From assembly GCA_028874175.1 (NCBI GenBank), contig JAPPLN010000001.1:88296-152295 (forward strand): 64,000 nt of DNA, written 5' to 3'. The translations under genes were made by a program, and so were the position numbers. Of this stretch, positions 8,401-15,384 are shown one piece after another; the stretch's first letter is position 1; every line of letters begins with the position of its first letter. The notes under the pieces were generated by a model. The model worked only from the letters and a program-made list of their open reading frames with translations. It was not told the origin of the DNA and did not search any database. Source of the stretch: Chloroflexota bacterium (GTDB taxonomy: Bacteria; Chloroflexota; UBA11872).

Positions 8401-8850
8401 CGTCCCCGCCAGCTCAAGGGCTTGGCGGCTGTCTCCAGCCAGCGTCGCGGACGCGACCGCCCCCTGCGGGCAGCCCGAAAGCCCCACCAGCCCCCGCGTG
8501 TGCCGCGCCAGGGTGTCCGGATCCAGTTCCGCCGTTCCCTTTGGCTGATCGTGGTGCGCCGCGGTCGCCAGCCGGCAGATATTGGCGTAGCCCTCCCGGT
8601 CACGCGCCAGCAGCGTCAGGTGATGCTCTCCGGACATGCTGGCCTCCATCCCCACGATCGGCTGCAAGCCAAGCTCCCGCGCCGCATGAGAAAACCGCAC
8701 CGCGCCGTAGACCCCGTCGTGGTCGGTGATCGCCAGGGCCGTCAGCCCAAGCTCGGCGGCCCGCGCCGCCATCTCCTCGGGATGCGACGCGCCGTCCAGA
8801 AAGGAGAAGTTGCTGTGCGCGTGCAGTTCGGCGTAGGCGGGCCGAGTCAA
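5482..8850 (-). CDS. dnaE2: Error-prone DNA polymerase DnaE2
   Basis: A C-family polymerase of 1122 residues. It has an N-terminal PHP domain (ELHAHSNFSFLDG at about residue 8, ITDHDGVYG near 50), the polymerase core with RGSAPGSV and the catalytic PDIDLDIEHQERE in place of PDIDxDF, and IRPGPMTTKMHRR. Further on come IFQEQCLQIAMVAAGFS, GYGFPEAHSCAFALL and a C-terminal OB domain (FLTLEDETGLVNVIVRP). The acidic replacement of the usual last Phe fits DnaE2 rather than replicative DnaE1. The start is set at TTG 8850: ImuB's TGA overlaps it by four bases and homologous sequence begins there; the frame upstream (to 8967) is only ImuB shadow. It does mutagenic lesion bypass with ImuA and ImuB. Confidence 0.93.
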   Translation of the reverse strand: MTRPAYAELHAHSNFSFLDGASHPEEMAARAAELGLTALAITDHDGVYGAVRFSHAARELGLQPIVGMEASMSGEHHLTLLARDREGYANICRLATAAHHDQPKGTAELDPDTLARHTRGLVGLSGCPQGAVASATLAGDSRQALELAGTYAEMFEAGCFFLELQDHRLEAEHLVSAGLLEVTRHTGLPLVATNNVHYHDRARARLQDVLVCIKHTVTLETAGRRLRPNREFALKSAAEMARLFADVPEAISNTLRIAEMCEFDLSRKLEYGLPTYPTPEGESEYRYMERLVWEGVRRRYPDLDETVQERVLQELRYVENLGLAGYFLTVQDLVAFCHRNNILVNTRGSAPGSVLCYALGISMVDPIAAGLMFERFMSTERDEPPDIDLDIEHQERERVIQYVYQRYGRRRAAMVANVICFRGRSAVRDVGKALGLPLAQVDRLAQRLQWHPSVEMPNPDQAGGDVPREISSRVGRDLLELSREIVDFPRHLGIHTGGMIISSRPLDASVPIEPATMEGRSVAQWDKDDCADAGLLKIDLLGLGMLTLVQRAFRLIEQRHGRRLALADFTFDDPKVYDAVCAADTIGLFQVESRAQMHVLPQTRPRCFYDLVVQVAIIRPGPMTTKMHRRWILRRLGQEEADPVWPGLASVLQRTLGLPIFQEQCLQIAMVAAGFSATKADALRRAMSRKRSLAHIQALQDDLTQGMARNGIPAATAEQIYAQIEGYAGYGFPEAHSCAFALLVYVSAWLKVYYHAEFTCAILNSQPMGFYSPHTLVGDAQRHGVTVRPVDAQRSRFECTVESDGAVRMGYRYVESLGDNRREQLDGEIVRGPYRSLESFCRRTRLPRKALESLAMAGAFRGLGLNRRAALWQVQAYASAAHGGELPGLAAELEEPVTLPPTDALVQARMDFAATGLSTRWRGLEFLRTKLSEAGVLRAADLLDLAARRPRPRIRRVSIPAAVRRPHERSTVGKQPTGGGRLPQQIATGRYGERAHRAGNSYDGRGSGQQFQGLGDSGVPDSLREQARTGIMVAVAGIVLNRQHPPTAHEYTFLTLEDETGLVNVIVRPDVFTRYQRAVLDSPVMMVSGELQDEQGSVQVMAETCTPVSSNYLGTPPSRDWQ

Positions 8851-10403
8851 TCCAGGGCCCCCTGGGCAAACCAGCGCCCCTGGGCGCGGTCGCGGTAGAG
8901 CGCCAGCCCGCGCCCGTCGTCCAGCCGCACGTGCAGGTAGTCGCGGTCCACGGGTTCCGCCCACCACTCCGTCCGCACCCGCTGCGGCCCGTAGCGCGCG
9001 ACCACTTTCCTAGTCGTCCCATCCAGCGTCACCCGGCTGGCCCCGTCAATCCTGCTGACGTGCACCGCCCGCGGCGGCGTGAAGAGCCGCGTCAGACCGC
9101 GCGCGCCCGACAGTCCAGCCAGCCACACCGGGGAGGTTGTTGGCGCGACGCGCTGGGTGTTGGTCTCAACGTATGCGTCAACCCGTCGTGCGGCCGTCTC
9201 CAGCGTCCAGGCCCCGGGGCATATCTCCATGCGGAAGATCGCGTCGTCGCCCAGCTGCGCCCGCAGGCGGCTGATCGCGTGGTTGGCGCGCGCCACCCGC
9301 TCCGACCGGTTGCCCAGCAACGACCGCTGCGTGCCGGCTCCCGGCACCAGCTGCTCCACGTTCAGGCAGATGTGGACGACCCCGGGCCGGTGCAGTGGAA
9401 TCTCTTGTACGGCGGCCCCGGCCTGCACGTCGCCCACCCACGCCTCCAGGCGCCACCGAGCCGCGTCACGCAGGCGGGCGGCGCTGCCGGACGGCTCGGG
9501 CAGGGCCAGCGTGAACCGCTGGAACGTGCCGTCGCCCCGCTCGATCCGGCTGCCCACCTGCTGCGCCATCAGGCCCCGGCGAGCCAGCCGCGCGGCCAGG
9601 CGCTGCGCCAGGGCCTGCAGCGCAAACGTCAGCCGGTCGACGTTGTGCTCTTCCCACTCGAAGTCGATCGTTTCATTGAGGATGAGCGGTCGTGGCCGGC
9701 CCCGCGGGGGGTGTGGATCCTCGCCGCGGGCCAGCCGCCACGCCTGCGCGCCCTCGGTCCCGTAACGCGTCCGCACGGCGTTGATTGGCAGATCGGCAAA
9801 CGCGCCGATCATGCTCATGCCCAGGATCCGCAGTTGCCGGAGCGTCCGCTCGTCCAGCGGCAGCCGATCAACCGGTTGGCCGGCCAGGTACGCCCGGTCG
9901 TCGCCGGAAACCGCGGCCACGGCCGCATCCCCCGCCGTACGCGCCGCAATTTCCGCCGCCAGGCGTCCTGTCGCCAGTCCAACCTGGGCCGCCTGCCCCG
10001 TCGCCGCCTCCACGTGGCGGCGCACCCGCGCGCCCAGCGCTGCGTCCGGGCCGTACAGCGGCTCCAGGCCGGCCGCGTCGGCAAACGCCAGCCCCACCCC
10101 GGCGTCCTCCACCACCGGCGAAAACCGGTCCAGCACGTCCAGGACCGCCTCGAAGGCTTGGGCGTAGCGTGGCGGATCGTCGGGCACGTAAACGCCCTCC
10201 GGACAGCGCTGCGCCGCTTCCTTCACGGCCATCCCCGGGAGCAAGCCCGCGGCTTCGGCCGCCTCGGAAACCTCGATCAGCCGCCGCTGGTTAGCTTGCC
10301 GCGCGTAGATCGCCAGCGGCAGCGCCGACCACGACGGCTGCGTCTGCGCTTCCACCGTGGTTCGAAAGCGCGGAATCCATAGGCAGAGCGTCTTGCGGTC
10401 CAC
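8847..10403 (-). CDS. imuB: ImuB, Y-family polymerase-like translesion cofactor
   Basis: A 518-residue Y-family-like protein beginning RKTLCLWIPRF, with GMAVKEAAQRCP and DRFSPVVEDAGVGLAFADAAGL marking the palm. The catalytic carboxylates of true Y-family polymerases are missing at the usual places (LWIPRF instead of a DxD-type strand, and EDAGVGLAF rather than SxDE). This is as expected for ImuB, which lacks polymerase activity and links DnaE2 to the clamp. The C-terminal part (about 360-518) carries the typical RDYLHVRLDDGRGLALYRD ending. It lies between imuA and dnaE2, overlapping both. A 113-bp overlap with imuA is unusually long. Confidence 0.9.
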   Translation of the reverse strand: MDRKTLCLWIPRFRTTVEAQTQPSWSALPLAIYARQANQRRLIEVSEAAEAAGLLPGMAVKEAAQRCPEGVYVPDDPPRYAQAFEAVLDVLDRFSPVVEDAGVGLAFADAAGLEPLYGPDAALGARVRRHVEAATGQAAQVGLATGRLAAEIAARTAGDAAVAAVSGDDRAYLAGQPVDRLPLDERTLRQLRILGMSMIGAFADLPINAVRTRYGTEGAQAWRLARGEDPHPPRGRPRPLILNETIDFEWEEHNVDRLTFALQALAQRLAARLARRGLMAQQVGSRIERGDGTFQRFTLALPEPSGSAARLRDAARWRLEAWVGDVQAGAAVQEIPLHRPGVVHICLNVEQLVPGAGTQRSLLGNRSERVARANHAISRLRAQLGDDAIFRMEICPGAWTLETAARRVDAYVETNTQRVAPTTSPVWLAGLSGARGLTRLFTPPRAVHVSRIDGASRVTLDGTTRKVVARYGPQRVRTEWWAEPVDRDYLHVRLDDGRGLALYRDRAQGRWFAQGALD

Positions 10404-11157
10404 CGGACCTCCTCACAAACGGACAATCGATCACCAGGTGCTGCGCGCCCGTGTCGCTGCGCGACTTCAGCACCCGAACCTCCAACGTCAGCCCGAGGGG
10501 CGCCTGGGTCAGGCGACTGCGCTGCCAGCGCCAGCCCCGGCAGGCCACGCCCAGGCGCAGCGAGGCCAGGTAAGGCAGCCCGGCAACACGCTGGCTGCCC
10601 GTCGTTGTCACCGCCACCAGGCTCGCCGCCCCACGCCCCGCCAGGTCGGCCAACTGCGACCAGCGGTTGCCGCGCGGCCGGGCGCTTTCCAGGTCCAGCA
10701 GCACGGCCTCGAAGGCGTTGCTGCGCAGCAACGTTGCGGCGGCTTGCAGCGCCGTCTCGGCGTCCGGCGGCCGCACCACCACCAGCCGCGACAAATCCAG
10801 GTCCATCGACACACCAGCGGTGGGCGCGAACGTCCCCGGCAGGTCCACGTACGCCGCCAGCCCCCCGCCCTCCAGCGCAGCGCCCAGCACCCGCCACCCC
10901 AGCGTCAGCGCCCCGCTGCCCGGCGGGCCGGTCAGTTCACTCAGCCGACCCCTTGGAATCCCCTCAAACCCCGTCGCCTCATCCAGCGCCTCGATCCCGG
11001 TCGAAAACCCGGCCTCCGCTGGACTGACCCCAAACAGCCGGCCTGCGGCATGCAACCCCCAGCGCCGTTCGATTTCATGCACGGCCGTCCGCAACGCGGC
11101 GGGCCGCTCGGTGTCGGGAAGAGCCAGCGGAACACCCTGGGCAATACGGGACCCCAT
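10291..11157 (-). CDS. imuA: ImuA, RecA-like translesion cofactor
   Basis: A 288-residue RecA/SulA-like protein. FSTGIEALDEATGFEGIPRG followed by LSELTGPPGSGALTLGWR (about residues 50-85) is a RecA-type region with a P-loop of form GPPGSGALT. VDLPGTFAP and VVVRPPDAE follow, and SLRLGVACRGWRWQRSRL closes the core. ImuA regulates mutagenic bypass by ImuB and DnaE2. The ATG at 11157 is preferred over an in-frame TTG at 11169. The last 37 codons overlap the start of imuB in another frame and look unlike a conserved protein, so the true C-terminus could be shorter if there is a sequence error. Confidence 0.85.
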   Translation of the reverse strand: MGSRIAQGVPLALPDTERPAALRTAVHEIERRWGLHAAGRLFGVSPAEAGFSTGIEALDEATGFEGIPRGRLSELTGPPGSGALTLGWRVLGAALEGGGLAAYVDLPGTFAPTAGVSMDLDLSRLVVVRPPDAETALQAAATLLRSNAFEAVLLDLESARPRGNRWSQLADLAGRGAASLVAVTTTGSQRVAGLPYLASLRLGVACRGWRWQRSRLTQAPLGLTLEVRVLKSRSDTGAQHLVIDCPFVRRSGGPQDALPMDSALSNHGGSADAAVVVGAAAGDLRAAS

Positions 11158-11174
11158 GATACCAAACAAAAAGC

Positions 11175-11190
11175 GAACACACTGGAGTTC
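11175..11190. promoter_or_regulatory. Inverted repeat GAAC-N8-GTTC upstream of the imuA cassette
   Basis: GAACACACTGGAGTTC lies 18 bp upstream of the imuA ATG. Half-sites GAAC/GTTC are the building blocks of LexA boxes in several phyla, though the usual spacer is four or seven bases, not eight. A SOS operator is plausible given the cassette it precedes, but the spacing is unproven. Confidence 0.3.
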
Positions 11191-11353
11191 TCATGGCACG
11201 CCGCGGTTTCCGCTATCGACTGCGGGCAAGAAGCGCAACGAAACGGATCACCGCCGCGCGGCCGCTGACAGCCATGGCACGATCTCGCAGTCGGCGCCGA
11301 TGCCGGGTAGTTCTGAGATACGGTTGCCGCTCGATCCAATCTGGGAGCAAAAG

Positions 11354-11743
11354 ATGCGCACAAATGCCACGTTCAAGATCTTGAGTTGGGACGAGGAACC
11401 CTTCGACGAACCGGAGGACGGGCCAAAGCTCACCCGCGCGCACATCCGCAAGTCCTTCCATGGTGATCTGTCCGGCACCGGCAACCTCATGTACCTGATG
11501 ACGCACTTCGAGGATGGGAACGCCACGTTCACGGGTTTCGAGAAAGTCGTGGGCGCCCTGCACGGCCGTTCGGGCAGCTTCGTCTTTCAACACACCGGCT
11601 CCTACGACGGACAAACCGCCACCGCCGACTACGAGGTCGTCCCAGGCTCCGGCACCAACCAACTCACCGGCCTCTCCGGCACCGGCAGCTTCTCCGCCGG
11701 CCACGCCGAAGAGCACGACATGACGTTGGACTACAAGCTCTAG
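11354..11743 (+). CDS. DUF3224-family protein
   Basis: A 129-residue protein of the DUF3224 type, an allene-oxide-cyclase-like small beta barrel. It opens MRTNATFKILSWDEEPFDE, then shows GDLSGTGNLMYLMTHFEDGN and the characteristic GFEKVVGALHGRSGSFVFQH followed by GSGTNQLTGLSGTGSF. The biochemical role of this family is not established. The ATG at 11354 follows GGGAGC by seven bases. It is divergent from imuA, with about 200 bp between, and is followed by a repeat-rich gap. Confidence 0.8.
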   Translation: MRTNATFKILSWDEEPFDEPEDGPKLTRAHIRKSFHGDLSGTGNLMYLMTHFEDGNATFTGFEKVVGALHGRSGSFVFQHTGSYDGQTATADYEVVPGSGTNQLTGLSGTGSFSAGHAEEHDMTLDYKL

Positions 11744-11966
11744 CTCACTCCCCGAACTTCGCTGACCCCGGAATCCCAGGACACTCCAGGCACGCCTCTC
11801 TGCCCTGGGAGACCTCCGCGTAACACCCCTTGTCCTCGAAGGTGCGGCCGCTGTCGCCCCTTACCCTGTGTAAGGGTTGCTCATGCTCCCTCTCCGTTGA
11901 GGGAGAGGGCTGGGGTGAGGGTGGCTGCCTCGGTGAAGCAGTCAGGCCAAAGTCGAGCACCTTCTT

Positions 11967-12080
11967 CCGGGGCCGCCGCTCTTTACCCTCTCCAAGGGGA
12001 GAGGCAGAACCTGCCCCGGACTCGATCCGGGGTTCCGCCGTCCGCGGCGGAAGTCGGTGAGGGGTCTTCCGGGCACCCAC
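11967..12080. repeat. Structured direct repeat, copy 1
   Basis: Shares with 12141-12230 the order GGGGCCGCCG, ACCCTCTCC-AAGG-GGAGAGGCAGA (a 7-bp hairpin), a variable palindromic centre, then TCGGTGAGGGGTC..TCCGGGCACCCA. A further CTCTCCGTTGAGGGAGAGGG..GGGTGAGGG unit sits just upstream at 11895-11925. Confidence 0.65.
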
Positions 12081-12140
12081 CCTCGAGTGACGCAAACTCC
12101 ACGTCGGGGAAGAGCAGATTTGCTCGCTCGTCCTCTCGTC

Positions 12141-12230
12141 AAGGGGCCGCCGTTATTCACCCTCTCCGAGGGGAGAGGCAGATTCGGGCGTCTTCGGCCG
12201 AAATCGGTGAGGGGTCCTCCGGGCACCCAG
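12141..12230. repeat. Structured direct repeat, copy 2
   Basis: Second copy of the element at 11967. The hairpin CCCTCTCC-GAGG-GGAGAGG is kept, and the centre is a different palindrome (GATTCGGGCGTCTTCGGCCGAAATC). This shows paired-base replacement of the kind expected of a structured element rather than of coding sequence. Confidence 0.65.
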
Positions 12231-12456
12231 GCCCAAAGCCATCCACCTCGCCCGCCGTCCCGATCACTCTTGGGCAGCTCCGTCTCACTTCGCTCCCCTC
12301 GCTCCAGCCCCTTGGCATGAGGGATCTTCCGGGCAACCGACCCCTGGGCCACGCGTGGCTCTTGACAAACCGCGAAGGACCGCAGGCGACGGTTAGTCGC
12401 AGGACCAACCACTTCAGACGTCGGAACAGCCGGCGAAGACGCCCTGATTCGCCTGG

Positions 12457-12774
12457 CTACTGCGGCAAGTCGGGGGGCGTATCCGTGCGACGAATGCGCT
12501 GAACGACTTGGCGGCCGCCCTTTCCGATCCCACGCACGCCCCGCCCGATCCCCCGTCCCGCCAGCGCGAGGGCAGGTAGGACAATCGGGAGCAATTTAAG
12601 GAGCGTGTCTAGGGCGGTCTTCAGAAGCTCCCAAACGACCTTGACCAGGCCGGAAGCGAGCTTGAACACGGTCTTGAGCAGCTCCCAGAGGACCTTGACC
12701 AGGTTGGCCGCAAGTTTGACGACGGCATTAAGCAGCGCCCAGAGGCCCAGAACCGGAAGAATCAGCGCCTTCAT
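12457..12774 (-). CDS. Small protein of three 18-residue amphipathic helical repeats with a basic tail
   Basis: A 105-residue protein not matched to a known family. Residues about 6-60 are three tandem units of exactly 18 residues: PVLGLWALLNAVVKLAAN, LVKVLWELLKTVFKLASG and LVKVVWELLKTALDTLLK. Trp, Leu-Leu and Lys positions are conserved. Eighteen residues make five whole helical turns, so each unit presents the same face, as in lipid-binding or surfactant helices. A proline-containing hydrophobic stretch (LLPIVLPALALAG) and a Gly/Arg/Lys-rich tail (GRGIGRGVRGIGKGGRQVV) follow. The last two repeats are also alike in DNA. A membrane or lipid-droplet association is inferred. Start ATG at 12774; no clear ribosome-binding site. 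Confidence 0.6.
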   Translation of the reverse strand: MKALILPVLGLWALLNAVVKLAANLVKVLWELLKTVFKLASGLVKVVWELLKTALDTLLKLLPIVLPALALAGRGIGRGVRGIGKGGRQVVQRIRRTDTPPDLPQ

Positions 12775-13047
12775 CGTGCGGCAGCTGCGGTTCGGCGCGG
12801 GTTTCTAGCCATGCGGGTCCCACTCTCGGTGTCCGCTAGTGCCGTTCTGCTCTCGCGGTATTTGACTATGTGGAACAGGGCCCTTTCAGGACCAGCGCCG
12901 AGCACGGTCAATATCAGCCGATTCTACCCGTCAGCGGCGTGCGGATCGGATGTCAGAGAGACGCCGAGGGAGTGCCGCGAAGCGACTGCTCGCTGGCATG
13001 ATGAGCTCGCTGCACCGCTGCGGAACTGACCCGCAAGGACCCCACCC

Positions 13048-14034
13048 ATGAAGCGCATGGCCAAGCCCGCCGGCCGCGGCAACGTCGTCCTCGAAGACGC
13101 CCCTATCCCCGAGCCGGGCTACGGCCAGGTCCGCGTCAAGGCCGTCCGCAGCCTCATCAGCCGCGGCTCCGAAATCGGCTGGCGCTACGTCCGCGAGGAA
13201 GCCGTCGATCCCCAGATCATGGGCTACTCCATGGCCGGCGTCATAGACACGTTGGGCGACGGCGTGGAGCACCTCGCCGTCGGCGACCGGGTGTGCGCCG
13301 TCTCGCCGCACGCGCAGTTCGTGGTGGCCGCCGCCATTCCCGAACGCCAGGCCAAGCTGCCCGAGATCCTCCCGCTCTCGCCCGACGTCAACTGGGACCA
13401 GGCGCCCTACTGGATGCTCAGCGCCTCGGCCGTTCGCTGGACGGACATTGCCCCCTTCGAACCCGGCAACGTCATCGTCGTCCTCGGCCAGGGCCTCGTC
13501 GGCAGCCTCATCCTCCAGGTCATGCGTGCGATCGACGCCGGAACGCTCATCGCAATCGACGCCACGCCCCTGCGCTGCGAAATCGCCGCGACCTTAGGGG
13601 CCGACCACGTCGTAAACGCCGCCGCTGAAGACCCCGTCGCGGCCGTCAGAAAGATCAGCTACGGCGTCGGCGCGGACCTGGTCGTCTACGCCGTCGGCGG
13701 ACCTGCTGGCCCCACGGCTTTCAAGCAGGGCATGGACATGCTCGCCGACGGCGGCACGCTCCACCTCGTCGGCAAGTACGAGCATCAATCCCTGCCCCTC
13801 AGCTCCGAAACCATCCAGAGCCGCCGCATCGTCGGCGGCTTCTTCGGCGGCCAATGGCACGCCGGCTCCGCCCGCCGCGCCCTCGCCCTCCTCGAATCCG
13901 GCGCCATCCAACCCGACCGCATGACCACCCACCACTTCCCCTACACCCAGGCCCCCCAGGCCTACCACCTCCTTCACGACCACACCGACCAAACCCTCGG
14001 CGTCCTCCTCGACTGGGACATCGACGACAGCTAA
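13048..14034 (+). CDS. Zinc-free MDR-family alcohol dehydrogenase-like oxidoreductase
   Basis: A medium-chain dehydrogenase/reductase of 328 residues. It has a GroES-like N-terminal domain (EPGYGQVRVKAVRSLISRGSE, GVIDTLGDGVEHLAVGDRV) and a Rossmann domain with the dinucleotide motif VVLGQGLVGSLILQ at about residues 146-159, then LGADHVVN. The catalytic and structural zinc Cys/His clusters are absent: GSEIGWR replaces the usual Cys-Gly-(T/S)Asp pattern. This form is common in sugar- or cyclitol-related Zn-independent members, often annotated as threonine dehydrogenase-like. The substrate is not predictable. AAGGA lies upstream of the ATG. The gene stands alone. Confidence 0.85.
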   Translation: MKRMAKPAGRGNVVLEDAPIPEPGYGQVRVKAVRSLISRGSEIGWRYVREEAVDPQIMGYSMAGVIDTLGDGVEHLAVGDRVCAVSPHAQFVVAAAIPERQAKLPEILPLSPDVNWDQAPYWMLSASAVRWTDIAPFEPGNVIVVLGQGLVGSLILQVMRAIDAGTLIAIDATPLRCEIAATLGADHVVNAAAEDPVAAVRKISYGVGADLVVYAVGGPAGPTAFKQGMDMLADGGTLHLVGKYEHQSLPLSSETIQSRRIVGGFFGGQWHAGSARRALALLESGAIQPDRMTTHHFPYTQAPQAYHLLHDHTDQTLGVLLDWDIDDS

Positions 14035-14220
14035 CAGCCCGCAGCCTTCAAGCCGGTGCGGCGCCCGGCACGCCAACGCTGCAATCCGCATCGTCGCGTT
14101 GTTGCATCGTTCGTTACGCCGGCCGTGTCACCAGTAGCACTCGACAACAGCCATCTGGCTCGCGCGTGCAGCCGATATATCGAGCTCGTTGGGCCGCTCA
14201 GCGCTGAAGCTAGCCGGCTA

Positions 14221-14310
14221 TCACGCCTCTGGTGCCGTCCCAATCACCAGGGACGCGCCGACTGTTGTGATCAGCAGGACCAACACAATTCGGAGCGCTG
14301 ATTGCCGCAT
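14221..14310 (-). CDS. Small single-span membrane peptide, 29 residues (paralogue of 15773-15874)
   Basis: An ATG with a strong GAGGAGG upstream opens MRQSALRIVLVLLITTVGAS and ends nine residues later. The peptide has a short basic N-terminus and one hydrophobic span. It is too short for routine gene calling, but a second copy at 15773-15874 encodes the matching MRQSVRRIVVALLVTAIGAS. The differences are mostly third-position or conservative, which argues that the peptide is translated. The 5' leader is even more conserved than the coding part. Function unknown; a membrane-acting peptide or toxin-like peptide is possible. It is divergent from the membrane-protein pair at 14432. Confidence 0.6.
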   Translation of the reverse strand: MRQSALRIVLVLLITTVGASLVIGTAPEA

Positions 14311-14397
14311 GGCAATCCTCCTCGGCTCCGCCCACCGGGAGAATCGCCATTGATCCTGACTCCGGCGAGCCATGAACCGGGGCGGATCGTATATGAA
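14290..14397 (-). repeat. Duplicated leader plus small-peptide segment, copy 1
   Basis: About 108 bp closely similar to 15848-15961 and in the same orientation. Shared blocks on the minus strand include TTTCATATA, GGTTCATGG, CGCCGGAGTCAG, GGCGATTCTCC and GGAGGATTGCCATGCGGCA. Confidence 0.7.
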
Positions 14398-14405
14398 ATG
14401 ATATG

Positions 14406-14424
14406 CATGTACAATCAATACATG
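14406..14424. promoter_or_regulatory. Palindrome CATGTA-N7-TACATG, operator-like
   Basis: A perfect 6-bp inverted repeat in an AT-rich island between the divergent small peptide (minus) and the membrane-protein gene at 14432 (plus). It ends seven bases before that start codon, so a bound regulator would block the plus-strand start region. Confidence 0.35.
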
Positions 14425-14431
14425 TAGAGAT

Positions 14432-14932
14432 ATGTCGATGGACGGTGCGTCGATGACGCTCAAACGCTTCGGCCTTGGGGTCGGTGCCCTTTTCATCGTC
14501 GTGCTCGTCGTGGTGGCGGCCGTATTCGCGGCGATCTGGCTCATTCAATTCGGGTTGTTCCGCGTGTTCACCTCAACCTCGGTGACGCGGACCTACAGCA
14601 GCCAGGACGAGTTCAGAAAGAACATCGATGTTGTCGAGGGCTCAATGCAATGGAAGGTCGTCAACGCACAGGACTCGCCGTTCGATGACATGGTGTGGAT
14701 CAGCTTCAAGTACACGCTCCGCAACACCTCCGACCAGGACATCGTGGTTGGTGGTTGGTCGGACCTCATGGTGCAGTTCGTTGATGCCGACGGGTTTGCG
14801 GTCTGGCAGCCGAACACAGGGACCGACTACACCGTCCCGGCCAACAGCGAGTTCACCTTCACCCTCGTGGACAACGTAGAGAAGGCCATAGCCGACCAGA
14901 TCGCCGACATGCGGATTGACGGGCCGGACTGA
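14432..14932 (+). CDS. Membrane-anchored beta-domain protein A
   Basis: A 166-residue protein with one N-terminal transmembrane helix (LGVGALFIVVLVVVAAVFAA, about residues 14-33) and an exported domain of about 120 residues. That domain reads MQWKVVNAQD..WISFKYTLRNTSDQDIVV..FVDADGFAVW..TVPANSEFTF. The alternating beta pattern with a charged FKYTLRN strand resembles Ig-like/FxLYD-type extracytoplasmic domains, but no named family is recognised. It is clearly paralogous to the next gene, which starts on the last base of its TGA stop. Start chosen at 14432; the internal ATG at 14453 is possible. Confidence 0.7.
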   Translation: MSMDGASMTLKRFGLGVGALFIVVLVVVAAVFAAIWLIQFGLFRVFTSTSVTRTYSSQDEFRKNIDVVEGSMQWKVVNAQDSPFDDMVWISFKYTLRNTSDQDIVVGGWSDLMVQFVDADGFAVWQPNTGTDYTVPANSEFTFTLVDNVEKAIADQIADMRIDGPD

Positions 14933-15384
14933 TGCGCAAAGGCATCCTGCTGGGCATCGGGGCATGGTTGTTCATTGTGTCGGCCGTGATAATCGCGCTG
15001 GCGGCTTGGGCGCTCGGCCTAAACTCGATCACTCGCTACAGCGCGTTGCCGGACGATGAAAAAGTAAACGAAAACATTGCGGTAATCGAGGACTCCGTTG
15101 AATGGAAGCTAATATCGCGTTCCGATAACCGCGGCAATAATTCACGTGTTTCCTTCAAGTTCACGTTACGCAACCCGACCGGATCGGATATCCAGGTTAG
15201 CGCATATGGTCTACGCATTCGATTCTATGATTCTGAAGGCTTTGCCCTTTCACGCTTCAACTACGCCGACGCGTTCACCGTGCCGGCCAATGGCGAATAC
15301 ACCTACTCGGCCCCGCACGACCTGCGCGGCGGTCTCGGCGAGCAAGTGGCCTTCGTTGAAGTCCTGGGCGTAAGGTCGAAGTGA
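14932..15384 (+). CDS. Membrane-anchored beta-domain protein B (tandem paralogue)
   Basis: A 150-residue protein. N-terminal transmembrane segment about 4-28 (ILLGIGAWLFIVSAVIIALA), then the same beta domain as the preceding gene: VEWKLISRSD..VSFKFTLRNPTGSDIQV..FYDSEGFALS..TVPANGEYTY. The start shares its A with the previous TGA (TGATG), so the two are translationally coupled and may form a heteromeric surface complex (inferred). Its middle part (about 15040-15260) is noticeably AT-richer than its neighbours, which hints at different ancestry or relaxed constraint. No known family is recognised. Confidence 0.7.
   Translation: MRKGILLGIGAWLFIVSAVIIALAAWALGLNSITRYSALPDDEKVNENIAVIEDSVEWKLISRSDNRGNNSRVSFKFTLRNPTGSDIQVSAYGLRIRFYDSEGFALSRFNYADAFTVPANGEYTYSAPHDLRGGLGEQVAFVEVLGVRSK

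Larger units (their letters stand above)
11744..12456. other. Repeat-rich gap without a gene
   Basis: About 700 bp between the DUF3224 gene and the amphipathic-repeat gene, holding structured repeats (detailed separately). Long open frames on both strands here are R/P/S/G-rich by-products of GC content and are not credible genes. Confidence 0.55.

Noticed and set aside
7498-8898. A 466-codon frame on the plus strand, antisense to dnaE2
   Set aside because: It is R/P/H/Q-rich shadow sequence of the dnaE2 frame in GC-rich DNA, with no domain pattern.
8931-10382. A 483-codon plus-strand frame antisense to imuB
   Set aside because: Same kind of shadow: R/P/H-rich with no motif, while the minus strand has clear ImuB features.
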